This document shows positions 25,041 through 34,283 of a DNA stretch of 64,000 nucleotides, piece by piece. The stretch's first letter is position 1, and each line of letters opens with the position of its first letter. This DNA is from Pseudoxanthomonas sp. PXM02 (GTDB lineage Bacteria > Pseudomonadota > Gammaproteobacteria > Xanthomonadales > Xanthomonadaceae), in NCBI RefSeq assembly GCF_014851805.1, contig NZ_JACVAK010000002.1, forward strand, positions 1,054,001-1,118,000. The letters are read 5' to 3'. A program made the position numbers and the translations under genes. The notes beneath the pieces were generated by a model. That model saw only the letters and a list, made by a program, of their open reading frames with translations, searched no databases and was not told the origin of the DNA.

Positions 25041-25240
25041 CAGGGATCTCCAGTGAGGTAAGTGTCAGGCGTCGCTGGCTTACGCTCGCTGGCGGCGCGT
25101 ATGTTACACGCCTGTGATGCTTGTGCCTCATTCCGGTGCAGATGTGTGTGTGCGAACACCTGCGCTTTTTTGCGCAGGCGTTCGCACGGAGGCGATGGCA
25201 CTATGCAGCTTCACCAGGTGCCGTGATGCCGGAGCCGACG

Positions 25241-25564
25241 ATGACCAATCCGTATTCCGCACCGGAAAGCACCGAAGAGCTGCCTCCGGGCGAACGCTGG
25301 CCTTCCACGTTGCTGGCGCCTTTTCTCTCCGCCATCGTGACCATCCCCATCGGTCTGATACTGCTGGGGATGTTCAGGCTGAGACCCGATTTTCTCGTCA
25401 GGCTCGACTTCATCCTGCCGTTGATCGCCGGCGCCGCAGTGTCTGCGGTCGTGCTGCGTGGCTATACCAGTGCGAACTGGCTGGTGCGGGTCATCCTGGC
25501 GCCGCCGCTGGCCTTTCTCGTGTACTTCCCCATCGACATCGCGGTGATGTACGCATTGAGGTGA
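25241..25564 (+). CDS. Small three-helix membrane protein
   Basis: 107 residues starting MTNPYSAPESTEELPPGERW, with three hydrophobic helices (LLAPFLSAIVTIPIGLILLG, FILPLIAGAAVSAVVLRGY, VILAPPLAFLVYFPIDIAVMY). GGAG lies 7-10 bases before the ATG at 25241, which favours it over an in-frame ATG at 25226. The NPYxxP-type start is common in small membrane proteins of this group. The function is unknown. Confidence 0.7.
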   Translation: MTNPYSAPESTEELPPGERWPSTLLAPFLSAIVTIPIGLILLGMFRLRPDFLVRLDFILPLIAGAAVSAVVLRGYTSANWLVRVILAPPLAFLVYFPIDIAVMYALR

Positions 25565-25676
25565 CCTTCCCGCGATGCCCGCCCATGGCCCGGGTCGATC
25601 CGGACAGGGCTGCATCCGTTGCATGCAGCCGCCGGGACGTGCCATTCGGGGGCATTGACCCCGATCAATGGCGGCT

Positions 25677-25694
25677 CGTTATCATTTGGTAAAC
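25677..25694. promoter_or_regulatory. AT-rich, weakly Fur-box-like site upstream of siderophore receptor
   Basis: cgttatcatttggtaaac is an AT-rich island in a GC-rich intergenic region, 65-82 bases upstream of the receptor's GTG start. On the minus strand it reads aaatgataac, which resembles half of a Fur box (aatgataat). The match is partial and the symmetry poor, so this is only a suggestion. Confidence 0.3.
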
Positions 25695-25758
25695 TAGCGC
25701 CCGTCAGCCGCTGCGACACGCAGTCAGCCACTCCTTCTCTGCATCGCAGGCTGATTCC

Positions 25759-27915
25759 GTGTTCCCGAGCCGTCCTCTGCGCCGTCATGCGCGCACGCCC
25801 CTGTTCCTCTCTCTCGCCGTCCTGTTCGCCCTGCCATCCGTCGCGCTGGCCCAGCAGACCGATGCCGCCACGCAGGAAGCGTCCACCGATCCCGCCACCC
25901 TCGATGCCGTGCAGGTCAAGGGCGAGCGGCTGGGGCTGAACCTCAATCTCGACGCCAGTTCCGGCGCACTTGGCACCAAGCGGCTGCTGGACACGCCGTT
26001 CTCGGTCACCGTGGTCGAGCAGGACGACATCGAGCGGCGCGGCGCCACCACGCTCGGCCAGGTCTTCATCAACGACCCCTCGGTCTACGCTGCCGAACCG
26101 TCGGCCACGACGGCCTGGTGGGGCACGCAGATCCGCGGCATCGGCGTGACCAACCACTACGTCGACGGCGTGCCGATGCTGATGGAGTGGGGTGGGGAAT
26201 ACCCGCTCGAAGCCGTGGAGTCGGTGCAGGCGCTCAAGGGCCTGGGCGGCTTCATGTACGGATTCGGCGCACCCGGCGGCATCATCAGTTACCGCAGCAA
26301 GCGGCCTACCGCCTCACCGCTGTTCTCCACCGCGCTCGGCTGGCGCAACGACAATGCGCTCTCGCTGCATGTCGATGCCAGCGATCACCTGGGTGGGCCG
26401 GATTCGCTGGGCTACCGCGTGAACCTGGTGAAGGAGGGCGGCGACGCCTACAACGGCGCCGGCATCGACCGCACGCTGATCGCGCTGGCCGTCGACCAGC
26501 CCATCGGTGACTCCCTGCTCTGGCACGCGGAAGTGCTGCGCGAAGACAACAAGCTCAAGCACGAGCCGCTGTACTTCTACTGGGACACGTATGCCGGTGA
26601 CCGCCTGCCCACGCCGACCTACGACTACGAGAACGTCCGCGTCCGCAATTCCTACTACAAGGCGGTGACCAGCCAGGTCACCACCGGCCTGGAATGGCGC
26701 ATCAACGAACGCTGGAACGTCGACTTCACCGTCGGTGCCGGCCGGCGCGAGCACTACTCCAACAAGATGTTCGCCAACCTGCTCAACGAAGCCGGCGACT
26801 ACGAAGGCAGCGTGTACAACTTTGCCGGCGATCTGCGCAACAGCGTGGCGCAGGTGCTGGTTACCGGCCACGTCTGGACCGGCAGCCTCCGCCACGACGT
26901 GGTGTTCGGCGTGTCGGCCCTGCGCACGTGGGAGCGCTGGGGCAACGACTGGTACTGGAGCAACGATTTCAACGGCAACTTGTACCAGCGGCTGGATTTC
27001 CTCTCCACCCACGTGCCGGACTTCAGCTGGGCGCCTTTCAGTTACGACGAGCGCCAGCAGGCGGTGTTCGCCAGCGACACGATCCACTTCGGCGAGCAGT
27101 GGCAGGCCATCCTGGGCGCGCGCTACGTGGACTACGAACAGCGCGACCGCGACGGCGATCCCTCCGTCGATTCGCGTTACCACACCTCGGCACTCACGCC
27201 GACCGTGGCGGTGATCTACAAGCCGGTGGACGCGGTATCGATCTACGGCAGCTACGTGGAGTCGCTCGAATCCGCCGGCCGCGTCGGTTTCGACAGCGAG
27301 CCGCCGTACGCCAATGCCGGCGAGGTGCTGGATGCCACCACCAGCAAGCAGTACGAAATCGGCGCCAAGTACGAGAGCGGCCGCTTCGGTTTCACCGCCG
27401 CGGCCTTCCGTGTCGAGCGCGCTGCACAGATCGACCAGTGGCGTGGCGAAGAGCGTTATCTCGTCCAGGACGGCCTGACGCTTTATCGCGGCTTCGAGGC
27501 GATCGCCAGCATCGGCATCACCGACCGTCTGGATGTCGGCGTCGGCGGGTTGTGGATGGATGCCAGCCTGGAAGACCTGTCGCCCGAGAGTGCGGACCTG
27601 GTCGGCAACCGGCCGGCCGGTTCGTCGCGCCGGCAGTACGTCGCCAACGTCGAATACCGCCCCGCCGTGCTGCATGGCCTCAGCCTGCACGGCAACGTGC
27701 GCTACTCCGGCGACCAGTACTACGAAGACGCCAACCGGGTGCTGATCCCCGGCCGCACCGTCGCCGATGCCGGCTTCCAGTACGCCACGACGATCGGCGG
27801 CCGCGGCGCCACGCTCACCGGCAACGTCAACAACCTGTTCAACCGCAAGTACTGGAACCTCGACATGCTCGGTGAGGCGCGCAACGTCTCCCTCGACCTG
27901 CGTATCGACTGGTAG
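25759..27915 (+). CDS. TonB-dependent siderophore receptor
   Basis: 718 residues from GTG. A signal peptide (LFLSLAVLFALPSVALAQQ) is followed by a TonB box region (LDAVQVKGERLG) and plug: KRLLDTPFSVTVVEQDDIERRGATTLGQVF, IRGIGVTNHYVDG and LKGLGGFMYGFGAPGGIISYRSKRPT. These fit the ferric-siderophore receptor subfamily. The barrel ends in VSLDLRIDW with the terminal aromatic. It imports a ferric siderophore of unknown type into the periplasm using TonB. It is followed 54 bases later by a second receptor, then a PepSY membrane protein, which together suggest an iron-limited transcription unit. Confidence 0.92.
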   Translation: MFPSRPLRRHARTPLFLSLAVLFALPSVALAQQTDAATQEASTDPATLDAVQVKGERLGLNLNLDASSGALGTKRLLDTPFSVTVVEQDDIERRGATTLGQVFINDPSVYAAEPSATTAWWGTQIRGIGVTNHYVDGVPMLMEWGGEYPLEAVESVQALKGLGGFMYGFGAPGGIISYRSKRPTASPLFSTALGWRNDNALSLHVDASDHLGGPDSLGYRVNLVKEGGDAYNGAGIDRTLIALAVDQPIGDSLLWHAEVLREDNKLKHEPLYFYWDTYAGDRLPTPTYDYENVRVRNSYYKAVTSQVTTGLEWRINERWNVDFTVGAGRREHYSNKMFANLLNEAGDYEGSVYNFAGDLRNSVAQVLVTGHVWTGSLRHDVVFGVSALRTWERWGNDWYWSNDFNGNLYQRLDFLSTHVPDFSWAPFSYDERQQAVFASDTIHFGEQWQAILGARYVDYEQRDRDGDPSVDSRYHTSALTPTVAVIYKPVDAVSIYGSYVESLESAGRVGFDSEPPYANAGEVLDATTSKQYEIGAKYESGRFGFTAAAFRVERAAQIDQWRGEERYLVQDGLTLYRGFEAIASIGITDRLDVGVGGLWMDASLEDLSPESADLVGNRPAGSSRRQYVANVEYRPAVLHGLSLHGNVRYSGDQYYEDANRVLIPGRTVADAGFQYATTIGGRGATLTGNVNNLFNRKYWNLDMLGEARNVSLDLRIDW

Positions 27916-27969
27916 TCCGTGCGGCGACCGCATCTCTTGCCCGATCCCATTTCTCCCCAGGAACCCACC

Positions 27970-30042
27970 ATGACCCCATCGCTCCGATCCCCGTTCCCCC
28001 GTCGCACCGCCTTGGCACTGCATGTCGGCCTGCTGCTCGTCACCCCGATGGCGTGGGCGCAGGAGGCGGACAGCACCGCCGCCGCCACCGAACTCGACAA
28101 GGTCGTCGTGGTCGGCGCGATGACGGACATGGAACTCGATCGCCAGGCCATCGAGCGCACGCAGGCGGCGACGCTCGCCGACCTGTTCCGCTCGGTGCCG
28201 TCGGTTTCGGTCGGTGGCGGTGTCGGCATCGCGCAGAAAATCTACGTACGCGGCCTTGAAGACTCCATGCTCAACGTCACCGTCGACGGCGCACCGCAGC
28301 GAGGCACGCTGTTCCACCACGTCGGCCGCGTGTCGATCGAACCCGAGTTGCTGGAAAGCGTGGATGTACAGGCCGGTGCCGGCGAAGCGACGTCCGGCTT
28401 CGGTGCCATCGGCGGCGCGATCCGCTTCCGCACGCGCGATGCGACCGACCTGCTGGAGGAGGGTGAGAACGCCGGCGCCATCATCAAGGCCGGCTGGGCC
28501 AGCAACGACGGCTACCGCGTCAGCACCACCGGTTTCGCGCGCCTGCATGGCGACATCGGCCTGCTGGCTTCGTTCGTGCACGTGGACAACGACGACTACG
28601 AGGATGGCGACGGCAACACGCTGCGCGGCACCGGCGCGCGCCAGCGCCTGGGCTTCATCAAGGTCGGCGGCGATATCAACGACACCCAACGCTTCACGGC
28701 GAGCTATGAAGTGCGTCGCGAAGACGGCGAGTTCGGCCAGCGTCCGAACTGGCCGGTCCGCGAGGGTGAGCGCCTGTTCCCGGTGGAAGGCGAGCGCCGG
28801 ACCGGCGCGCTGAACTACGGCCACGTGCTGTCCGATGCGCTGGAACTGGAAGCCACCGCGTACTCCACGAAGACCGAGTTCACCCAGGACCGCTATGACC
28901 GCTGGGGCCTGTACGGCGCGGACATCGACACCTGGGGCTTCGATCTGCGCGGCACCTGGCGCACCGATGCGCACCGCGTGGTGTTCGGTGTCGAGCACCG
29001 CGACGATGAGGTCGTCAGCCGTTATCTGGCGCCGGCCTCGCAGTGGCAGCCGTGGGCGTGGGATCCGGCGATCGGCCGTTTCGTCGAGTCCGGCCAGGTG
29101 TGGGGTGTCTACGTGCAGGACCAGTGGCAGGCCACCGATGCGCTGCTGCTCAGTGCCGGTGCGCGCTACGACGCGTACGACCTGGACCTGGATACCTACG
29201 GCGGCGGCACCGACAGCGACCACGTCAGCTTCAATGCCGGCGGCAGCTACCGCATCAGCGATGCGTGGACCTTCAACCTGTCGTATGCCGAGGCCTTCCG
29301 CGGCAAGGAGATCGGCGATGCCTTCACGCTGGAACAGCGCCCCGGCCGACTGACGCTGGCGCCGGGCCTGCAGCCGGAAACCGTGGACAACGCGGAGATC
29401 GGCCTGCAGTACGACAGCGGTGGTTTCAGCGCCTCGGCGGTGTACTACCAGATGACCATCGACGACGTGATCCTCGACCAGCTGGGCAGCGGGCCAGCAC
29501 CGCAGGGCGCCACCTACTACGAGAACGTCGGCCGCTTCCGCTCCGACGGCATCGAGCTGCGTGCCGGCTACCGCAGTGGCGCGTTCGGCATCGACGGTTA
29601 CTACAACCGCTACGATTCGAAGCTCAACGGCCATCGCATCGAAGGCTATGAGCACATCGCACTGGGCAACTCGATGGGCGACAACTGGAACCTCACCCTG
29701 CGTTACGACCCCAGCACCCGCTTCGGTGTACAGGCCAGCGTGACCCGCGTGGAAGACCTGGACAATATCGAGGTGCTGTTCCGCGAAGCCGAACTGGGCT
29801 GGATCGACGGCACGCGCCGCGTGGACAAGCCCGGCTACACGGTGGTCGACGTGTTCGCGCACTGGCAGCCGTTCGCGTCGCAGCGGTTCGAACTGGCGGC
29901 GGGCGTCTACAACCTGTTCGACCGCACCTACCGCTCGCATGCCAGCGTCGCCGACTACAGCGGCATTCCCGACTACGAGATCGTGTCCGGTCTCAACGAA
30001 CCGGGCCGCAACGTCCGCCTGACCGCGTCGTACCGCTTCTGA
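27970..30042 (+). CDS. TonB-dependent receptor, second gene of iron-uptake unit
   Basis: 690 residues from the ATG at 27970. It has a signal (ALALHVGLLLVTPMAWAQE), a TonB box LDKVVVVGAM, and a plug with LADLFRSVPSVSVGGGVGIAQKIYVRGLEDSMLNVTVDG and ESVDVQAGAGEATSGFGAIGGAIRFRTRDA. The barrel ends in RLTASYRF. In class it looks closer to CirA/FepA-like and hemoglobin-type receptors than to its neighbour; the FRGKEIGD region replaces the FRAP box. The ligand is unknown, though iron or another metal chelate is likely from the neighbours. The PepSY gene begins 8 bases after the stop. Confidence 0.9.
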   Translation: MTPSLRSPFPRRTALALHVGLLLVTPMAWAQEADSTAAATELDKVVVVGAMTDMELDRQAIERTQAATLADLFRSVPSVSVGGGVGIAQKIYVRGLEDSMLNVTVDGAPQRGTLFHHVGRVSIEPELLESVDVQAGAGEATSGFGAIGGAIRFRTRDATDLLEEGENAGAIIKAGWASNDGYRVSTTGFARLHGDIGLLASFVHVDNDDYEDGDGNTLRGTGARQRLGFIKVGGDINDTQRFTASYEVRREDGEFGQRPNWPVREGERLFPVEGERRTGALNYGHVLSDALELEATAYSTKTEFTQDRYDRWGLYGADIDTWGFDLRGTWRTDAHRVVFGVEHRDDEVVSRYLAPASQWQPWAWDPAIGRFVESGQVWGVYVQDQWQATDALLLSAGARYDAYDLDLDTYGGGTDSDHVSFNAGGSYRISDAWTFNLSYAEAFRGKEIGDAFTLEQRPGRLTLAPGLQPETVDNAEIGLQYDSGGFSASAVYYQMTIDDVILDQLGSGPAPQGATYYENVGRFRSDGIELRAGYRSGAFGIDGYYNRYDSKLNGHRIEGYEHIALGNSMGDNWNLTLRYDPSTRFGVQASVTRVEDLDNIEVLFREAELGWIDGTRRVDKPGYTVVDVFAHWQPFASQRFELAAGVYNLFDRTYRSHASVADYSGIPDYEIVSGLNEPGRNVRLTASYRF

Positions 30043-30050
30043 GCACCCCC

Positions 30051-31178
30051 TTGCCGCGATCGACCGACACACGCGCGGCGCGCTGGCGCCCGGCGCTGCG
30101 CGTGTGGCATCGCTGGTTCGGATTGGGGGCCACGGTGTGGCTGGTGCTGCTGTCGTTGAGCGGCTGCGCCATCGCCTACTACGACGCGCTGGACACCTGG
30201 CTCAACCCGGACCTGCGACGCATCGAGGAAACCCGCGTGCTGACGGCACGCGAGATCCCGCTGGCGCACGCACTGGACCAGGCACGGCGCGCGCTGCCGG
30301 GCTTCGAACCAAGGCAGGTGCATCTGCCGGAGGCCGGCGGCACGCTGTGGATGCTCGGCCGTGCCAACGATGTGTCGATGCAGCTGTTCGCCGATCCACG
30401 CGATGGCCGCGTGCTGGGCTGGCGCGAGAGCGGCAAGCTCGCGCTGGACCGTCGTCACGTGATGGACGTGCTGTACGGCCTGCACGTGGACCTGCTGCTG
30501 GGTGCATGGATGACCGCGCTGCTCGGCTTCGTCTCGCTGCTGTGGCTGATCGACCACCTGTTCGCGGTGATGCTGGCGGTGCCGCGCCTGTCGCGCTGGC
30601 GCGAGGCCTTCCTGCTGGGCGGTGTGCCCGGCAGCGGGCGGCGACGCTTCGACTGGCACCGGGCACCGGCGATGTGGGCGCTGCCGATCACGCTGGTGCT
30701 GGCCTTGACCGGGGTGACGCTGGCCTGGCCCGACGCGAGCCGCGATGCGGTGCGGCTGGTGAGTCCAGTCAGCGAACGACTGGATGAGGACTTTCCGGAT
30801 CGCGAACCCGCTGCCGCACGGATCAGCGTGGACCACGCCATCGTGCTGGCCGCCGGCGACGCACGCGTGCACAGCGTGCGCCTGCTACCCGACAAGCACG
30901 CGTACGCGGTGCGCACCTTCGATGCGCGCGACGTGGACAACCAGGGCCGCCTGTGGACCTACGTCGCGATGGACGACGGCCGCCTGCTTGGCGAGCGCCA
31001 CGACGTCGGCGACAGTGCGGGCGACACGTTCTTCGCCTGGCAGTACGCGCTGCATTCCGGCCATGCGTTCGGCGCGACCGGGCAGACGCTGGTGTTCCTC
31101 GGCGGCGTGGTGACGATCGCCTCGTGCGTGACCGGCTTCGTGCTGTGGTGGCGGAGGAGAGCACGACGGCAGGGGTAG
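30051..31178 (+). CDS. PepSY-associated membrane protein (PiuB-like)
   Basis: 375 residues, start TTG at 30051 just after the receptor stop; no better start is visible. Four transmembrane helices are arranged as in PepSY_TM proteins: RVWHRWFGLGATVWLVLLSLSGCAIAYY, the LHVDLLLGAWMTALLGFVSLLWL pair, APAMWALPITLVLALTGVTLAWP, and a final GQTLVFLGGVVTIASCVTGFVLWWRRR. Conserved His residues (WHRW, YGLHVDLL, HSGHAFG) could handle heme or metal. The family often sits beside TonB receptors and is iron-regulated, with a proposed role in inner-membrane ferric-siderophore reduction or uptake. Confidence 0.88.
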   Translation: MPRSTDTRAARWRPALRVWHRWFGLGATVWLVLLSLSGCAIAYYDALDTWLNPDLRRIEETRVLTAREIPLAHALDQARRALPGFEPRQVHLPEAGGTLWMLGRANDVSMQLFADPRDGRVLGWRESGKLALDRRHVMDVLYGLHVDLLLGAWMTALLGFVSLLWLIDHLFAVMLAVPRLSRWREAFLLGGVPGSGRRRFDWHRAPAMWALPITLVLALTGVTLAWPDASRDAVRLVSPVSERLDEDFPDREPAAARISVDHAIVLAAGDARVHSVRLLPDKHAYAVRTFDARDVDNQGRLWTYVAMDDGRLLGERHDVGDSAGDTFFAWQYALHSGHAFGATGQTLVFLGGVVTIASCVTGFVLWWRRRARRQG

Positions 31179-31328
31179 GCGCTTTCATGGGGGCCGAGGC
31201 TGGACATGCAGCCTGCGGCGCAACGCCGGTGGTGGAGTGGCCCCCGCAAGAAGCTTCTTCCTCACCCGTCCATGTTGCGACGCACTAGGGACATGCGGTT
31301 TTACGGGGCGACGCTTTAGACTCCGCCC

Positions 31329-32498
31329 ATGCGGACCCCGCCCCCCGAACCCCATGCAGACGCGCCGAACCTGGCCCTCGAAGACGAGGTGCGCCAGTTC
31401 CGGCTGCTGTTGAACGGCGTTACGGACTACGCGATCTACATGCTGGATCGCGATGGCTACATCAAGACCTGGAACGAGGGCGGCCAGCGCATCAAGGGCT
31501 ACGCCTCCAGCGAGATCGTCGGCAGCCATTTCTCGCGGTTCTACACCCCCGAGGACATCGACACCGGCGCGCCGCAGCGCGGCCTGGACACGGCCCGTGA
31601 GCAGGGGCGCTTTTCCGCGGAAGGCTGGCGACTGCGCAAGGACGGCACCCGCTTCTTCGCCAGCGTGGTGATCGATCCCATCTGGTCGGAGGGCGAACTG
31701 ATCGGCTACGCCAAGGTGACGCGCGACATCACCGAGCGTGTCGATGCACAACGGCAGATCCACGATGGCCAGCTGGCACTGCTGCAGGCCCAGAAGATGG
31801 AAGCCATCGGCAAGCTCACCCTCGGGTTGTCGCACGACTTCAACAACCTGCTCGCGGTGGTGATCAACGCGCTGGACCTGATCGCCATGCGCGTGACCGA
31901 CGATCCGCGCGTTACCCGCAACGTGGAAGCGGCGCTCAGGGCGGCCGAGCGTGGCGCCCTGCTGACGCGGCAACTGCTGACGTTCGGCCGGGGCCAGAAC
32001 CTCACGCCGCAGACCACCGACGTCAACCGGGTGCTGCTGGACCTGTCGGAGCTGATGCGTCGCAGCTGTCCCGAGAACATCGCCATCGAATTCTCCTTGT
32101 CGCAGGACCTGCCGGCGATCGACGTCGATCGCACGCAACTGGAGGCCGCCGTGCTGAACATGGTGGTCAACAGTCGCGACGCCATGCCGCGCGGCGGCCG
32201 TCTCGTCATCGCAACGGGTTCACGGCGGGTGGCGGATCCTTCCACACCGGGCGCACCCGAGCAGAACATGCTGTGCGTCAGCGTCGCCGACGATGGCGAG
32301 GGCATCCCGCCCGAACTCCAGCAGCGCGTCTTCGAGCCGTTCTTCACGACCAAGGACATCGGAAAGGGCAGCGGTCTGGGTCTCAGCCAGATCTTCGGTT
32401 TCGCCCTGCAGTCGGGCGGGCATGCCGCCCTCAGCAGTACGCCCGGGGAGGGAACAACGGTGTCCGTCTATCTGCCCATGTCGAGCAACGAATCATGA
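31329..32498 (+). CDS. PAS-domain sensor histidine kinase, soluble
   Basis: 389 residues with no membrane helix. A PAS domain (LNGVTDYAIYMLDRDGYIKTWNEGGQRIKGY, then a PAC-like EGWRLRKDGTRFFASVVIDPI) leads through a linker to the H box with His169 (LTLGLSHDFNNLL), and on to HATPase boxes (NMVVNSRDAMP, VADDGEGIP, GSGLGLSQIFGF). The HDFNNLL form is typical of kinases working with a stand-alone receiver. The receiver gene overlaps its stop by ATGA, so these two are surely a pair. The signal is unknown but would be cytoplasmic. Confidence 0.93.
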   Translation: MRTPPPEPHADAPNLALEDEVRQFRLLLNGVTDYAIYMLDRDGYIKTWNEGGQRIKGYASSEIVGSHFSRFYTPEDIDTGAPQRGLDTAREQGRFSAEGWRLRKDGTRFFASVVIDPIWSEGELIGYAKVTRDITERVDAQRQIHDGQLALLQAQKMEAIGKLTLGLSHDFNNLLAVVINALDLIAMRVTDDPRVTRNVEAALRAAERGALLTRQLLTFGRGQNLTPQTTDVNRVLLDLSELMRRSCPENIAIEFSLSQDLPAIDVDRTQLEAAVLNMVVNSRDAMPRGGRLVIATGSRRVADPSTPGAPEQNMLCVSVADDGEGIPPELQQRVFEPFFTTKDIGKGSGLGLSQIFGFALQSGGHAALSSTPGEGTTVSVYLPMSSNES

Positions 32499-32848
32499 CC
32501 AAGGTGCTACTGGTGGAAGACGAGCCGGACCTGCTCGCCATGGTGTCCGAGGCGTTGACGCACCACGGGGTCGACGTGATCGAGGCGGAATCCGGCCTGC
32601 GGGCCATCGAGCGCCTGCGCACCGACGGCCCGTTCGACCTGCTGGTGTCGGACATCGCCATGCCCGGTGATGTCTCCGGTATCGACGTGGCCAACGCCGT
32701 GGTCGATGCCTATCCGCACATGCGGGTGGTGCTGACGTCGGGCCACCCGCTGTCGCACTTTCCTCCGCTGCCGCAGAACGTCCGCTTCCTGCCCAAGCCT
32801 TACCGGGTGAAGCAGTTGATGGAGATCGTCCGCACGCTCGCCCCCTGA
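32495..32848 (+). CDS. Stand-alone receiver-domain response regulator
   Basis: 117 residues forming only a receiver: acidic pair in VEDEPDL, phospho-acceptor Asp53 (LLVSDIAMPG), a Thr/Ser in VVLTSGH and Lys in FLPKPYRVKQL. There is no output domain, so it acts by protein contact or as a phosphate sink for the PAS kinase it overlaps by four bases. Confidence 0.92.
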   Translation: MTKVLLVEDEPDLLAMVSEALTHHGVDVIEAESGLRAIERLRTDGPFDLLVSDIAMPGDVSGIDVANAVVDAYPHMRVVLTSGHPLSHFPPLPQNVRFLPKPYRVKQLMEIVRTLAP

Positions 32849-32873
32849 GCGTCACGGAGGCGGTGTTCCTGAC

Positions 32874-33389
32874 TCAGCAGGGCGGCGGTGCCGCGAACAT
32901 CCGGCCGGCCACCGCAGGCGTGTAGAAGTCGAGGTAGCGCTGCAGGCCGTGCGGCGGCAGCACTTCCAGCATGAAGCGGTTCTCCACCCAGACTTCCACC
33001 AGGTCGAAGACGCCGCCGCGTTCGCAACAGACGCTGCGCCAGCCTTCGGCGCGGCCGATGGCCAGGATCTCCTCGGTGCTCAGCGGGCTGCTCAGCGCCA
33101 CGTGGAAACCGCTGTGCTGCTGCAGGTCGCCCTCCTGCCGGATCTGCACCTCCCACGGCATCACCTCGGGACCCTGCGCTACGCGGGCCGGGTCCGGCTC
33201 GCCTTCGCCGGGCGTATGCGCCGACGCATGAGGCAATACCTCCACGCCACAGCCGGAGCCGTCACGCGCAATGGCGACCCATGCGCCGGGCACCACGGGG
33301 AACGGCATCGCCTCGCCGTCGATCAGGCGGGCGAACACTTGGGCGACGCGCTGGGGGTCGCGTGCCGGGAGAGAGAAATGGGCAATCAT
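32874..33389 (-). CDS. VOC-superfamily (glyoxalase-like) protein
   Basis: 171 residues: MIAHFSLPARDPQRVAQVFARLIDGEAMPFP at the start, then FHVALSSPLSTEEILAIGRAEGW and VEVWVENRFMLEVLPP, the paired beta-alpha-beta modules of the vicinal oxygen chelate fold. The substrate is unknown. The start overlaps the stop of the TetR gene (ATGA), so the regulator and this protein form one unit, probably controlled by the palindrome at 34026. Confidence 0.78.
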   Translation of the reverse strand: MIAHFSLPARDPQRVAQVFARLIDGEAMPFPVVPGAWVAIARDGSGCGVEVLPHASAHTPGEGEPDPARVAQGPEVMPWEVQIRQEGDLQQHSGFHVALSSPLSTEEILAIGRAEGWRSVCCERGGVFDLVEVWVENRFMLEVLPPHGLQRYLDFYTPAVAGRMFAAPPPC

Positions 33390-34027
33390 CGGGTCGTCGT
33401 CTTCTGGGGGTGATCAAGGGGCAGGTCGCCGCGGGTGCGGAGATCCCGGGACAGTGTTTCCAGGGCCCAGCCGACGGCGCGCGCTGCCTCCGCGCCGCTC
33501 AATCCCCATTGCTCACGCAGGGAGAGCCAGGAATAGGCCGAGTAGAGCAGTTGCAGCACCGCGGCCGCCTGCACGCGGTCGGTGTCCGCCAGCGCCGGGT
33601 TGTCGGACTGGACGGCGCGCAGGAACGCCTCGCAGCGCACCTCGTTCTGACTGCTGCGCATGTCGCGGCCGGTCGGACTGACCAGGGTGTTGAGGATGTG
33701 GGCGGGCGTAGTGTCGAACGAGGTGAATAGCGGGACCAAACGTTGCGGCATCTCGGCCAGCGTGGCGGGGAATCCGCCGGCCACGCCCTGCTGGTCGTTC
33801 ATGTGCTGCCACAGCGCCTGGTTGAGGTCCGCACGGCTGGGGAAGTGCCGGTACAGGGTGACCTCGGTGATGCCGGCTTCCTCCGCGATGCGCTTGGTTG
33901 TGACGGAAGCGGCCCCGTCCGGGCTGGCTTCCATCAGCGCGGCGGCCGCGTCCAGGATGCGGGCGCGGGTGGCATCGGCCTGCTGGCGTCGCAGGTCGGA
34001 CGTGTAGGAACGGGTCGGCTTATTCAT
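33386..34027 (-). CDS. TetR-family transcriptional regulator
   Basis: 213 residues. The N-terminus has the TetR helix-turn-helix (RARILDAAAALMEASPDGAASVTTKRIAEEAGITEVTLYRHFPSRADL); the C-terminus is a helical ligand domain. Its ATG overlaps a perfect palindrome at 34026-34044, so autorepression is likely. It is co-translated with the VOC protein downstream. The divergent membrane-protein gene at 34284 could be a second target. Confidence 0.92.
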   Translation of the reverse strand: MNKPTRSYTSDLRRQQADATRARILDAAAALMEASPDGAASVTTKRIAEEAGITEVTLYRHFPSRADLNQALWQHMNDQQGVAGGFPATLAEMPQRLVPLFTSFDTTPAHILNTLVSPTGRDMRSSQNEVRCEAFLRAVQSDNPALADTDRVQAAAVLQLLYSAYSWLSLREQWGLSGAEAARAVGWALETLSRDLRTRGDLPLDHPQKTTTR

Positions 34028-34044
34028 GTAAGTAAGACTTACAT
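34026..34044. promoter_or_regulatory. Palindromic operator overlapping the TetR start codon
   Basis: atgtaagt (34026-34033) and acttacat (34037-34044) are perfect 8-base arms around aag. The left arm covers the first two bases of the TetR start codon (minus strand). Symmetric sites of this length and arrangement are typical TetR operators; binding here would block promoter or ribosome access. Confidence 0.65.
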
Positions 34045-34283
34045 CAATATCATGAGCGGAGCATGAACCCTCCGCTGGTGGCTCATGCGTGGCCGCATGC
34101 CCATCGGATCCCGAAGGGCGTTCATCGCAGGCCGCCCGCCACTGCCTTGAGCACCGGTACCTGCAAACCTAAGATGAGGCGGTATCAATGCATGGCATCG
34201 CATGTCATGCCCGGTGCCGGACGAACCGGCAGGACCACCGGATGCCGGTCATCCGCCACGCCGGCAGCACAAGGACAGGACGC

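Noticed and set aside
26314-30072. A 1252-codon open frame opposite two TonB receptors
   Set aside because: Antisense artefact of high GC; the plus-strand receptors have signals, plugs and proper C-termini.
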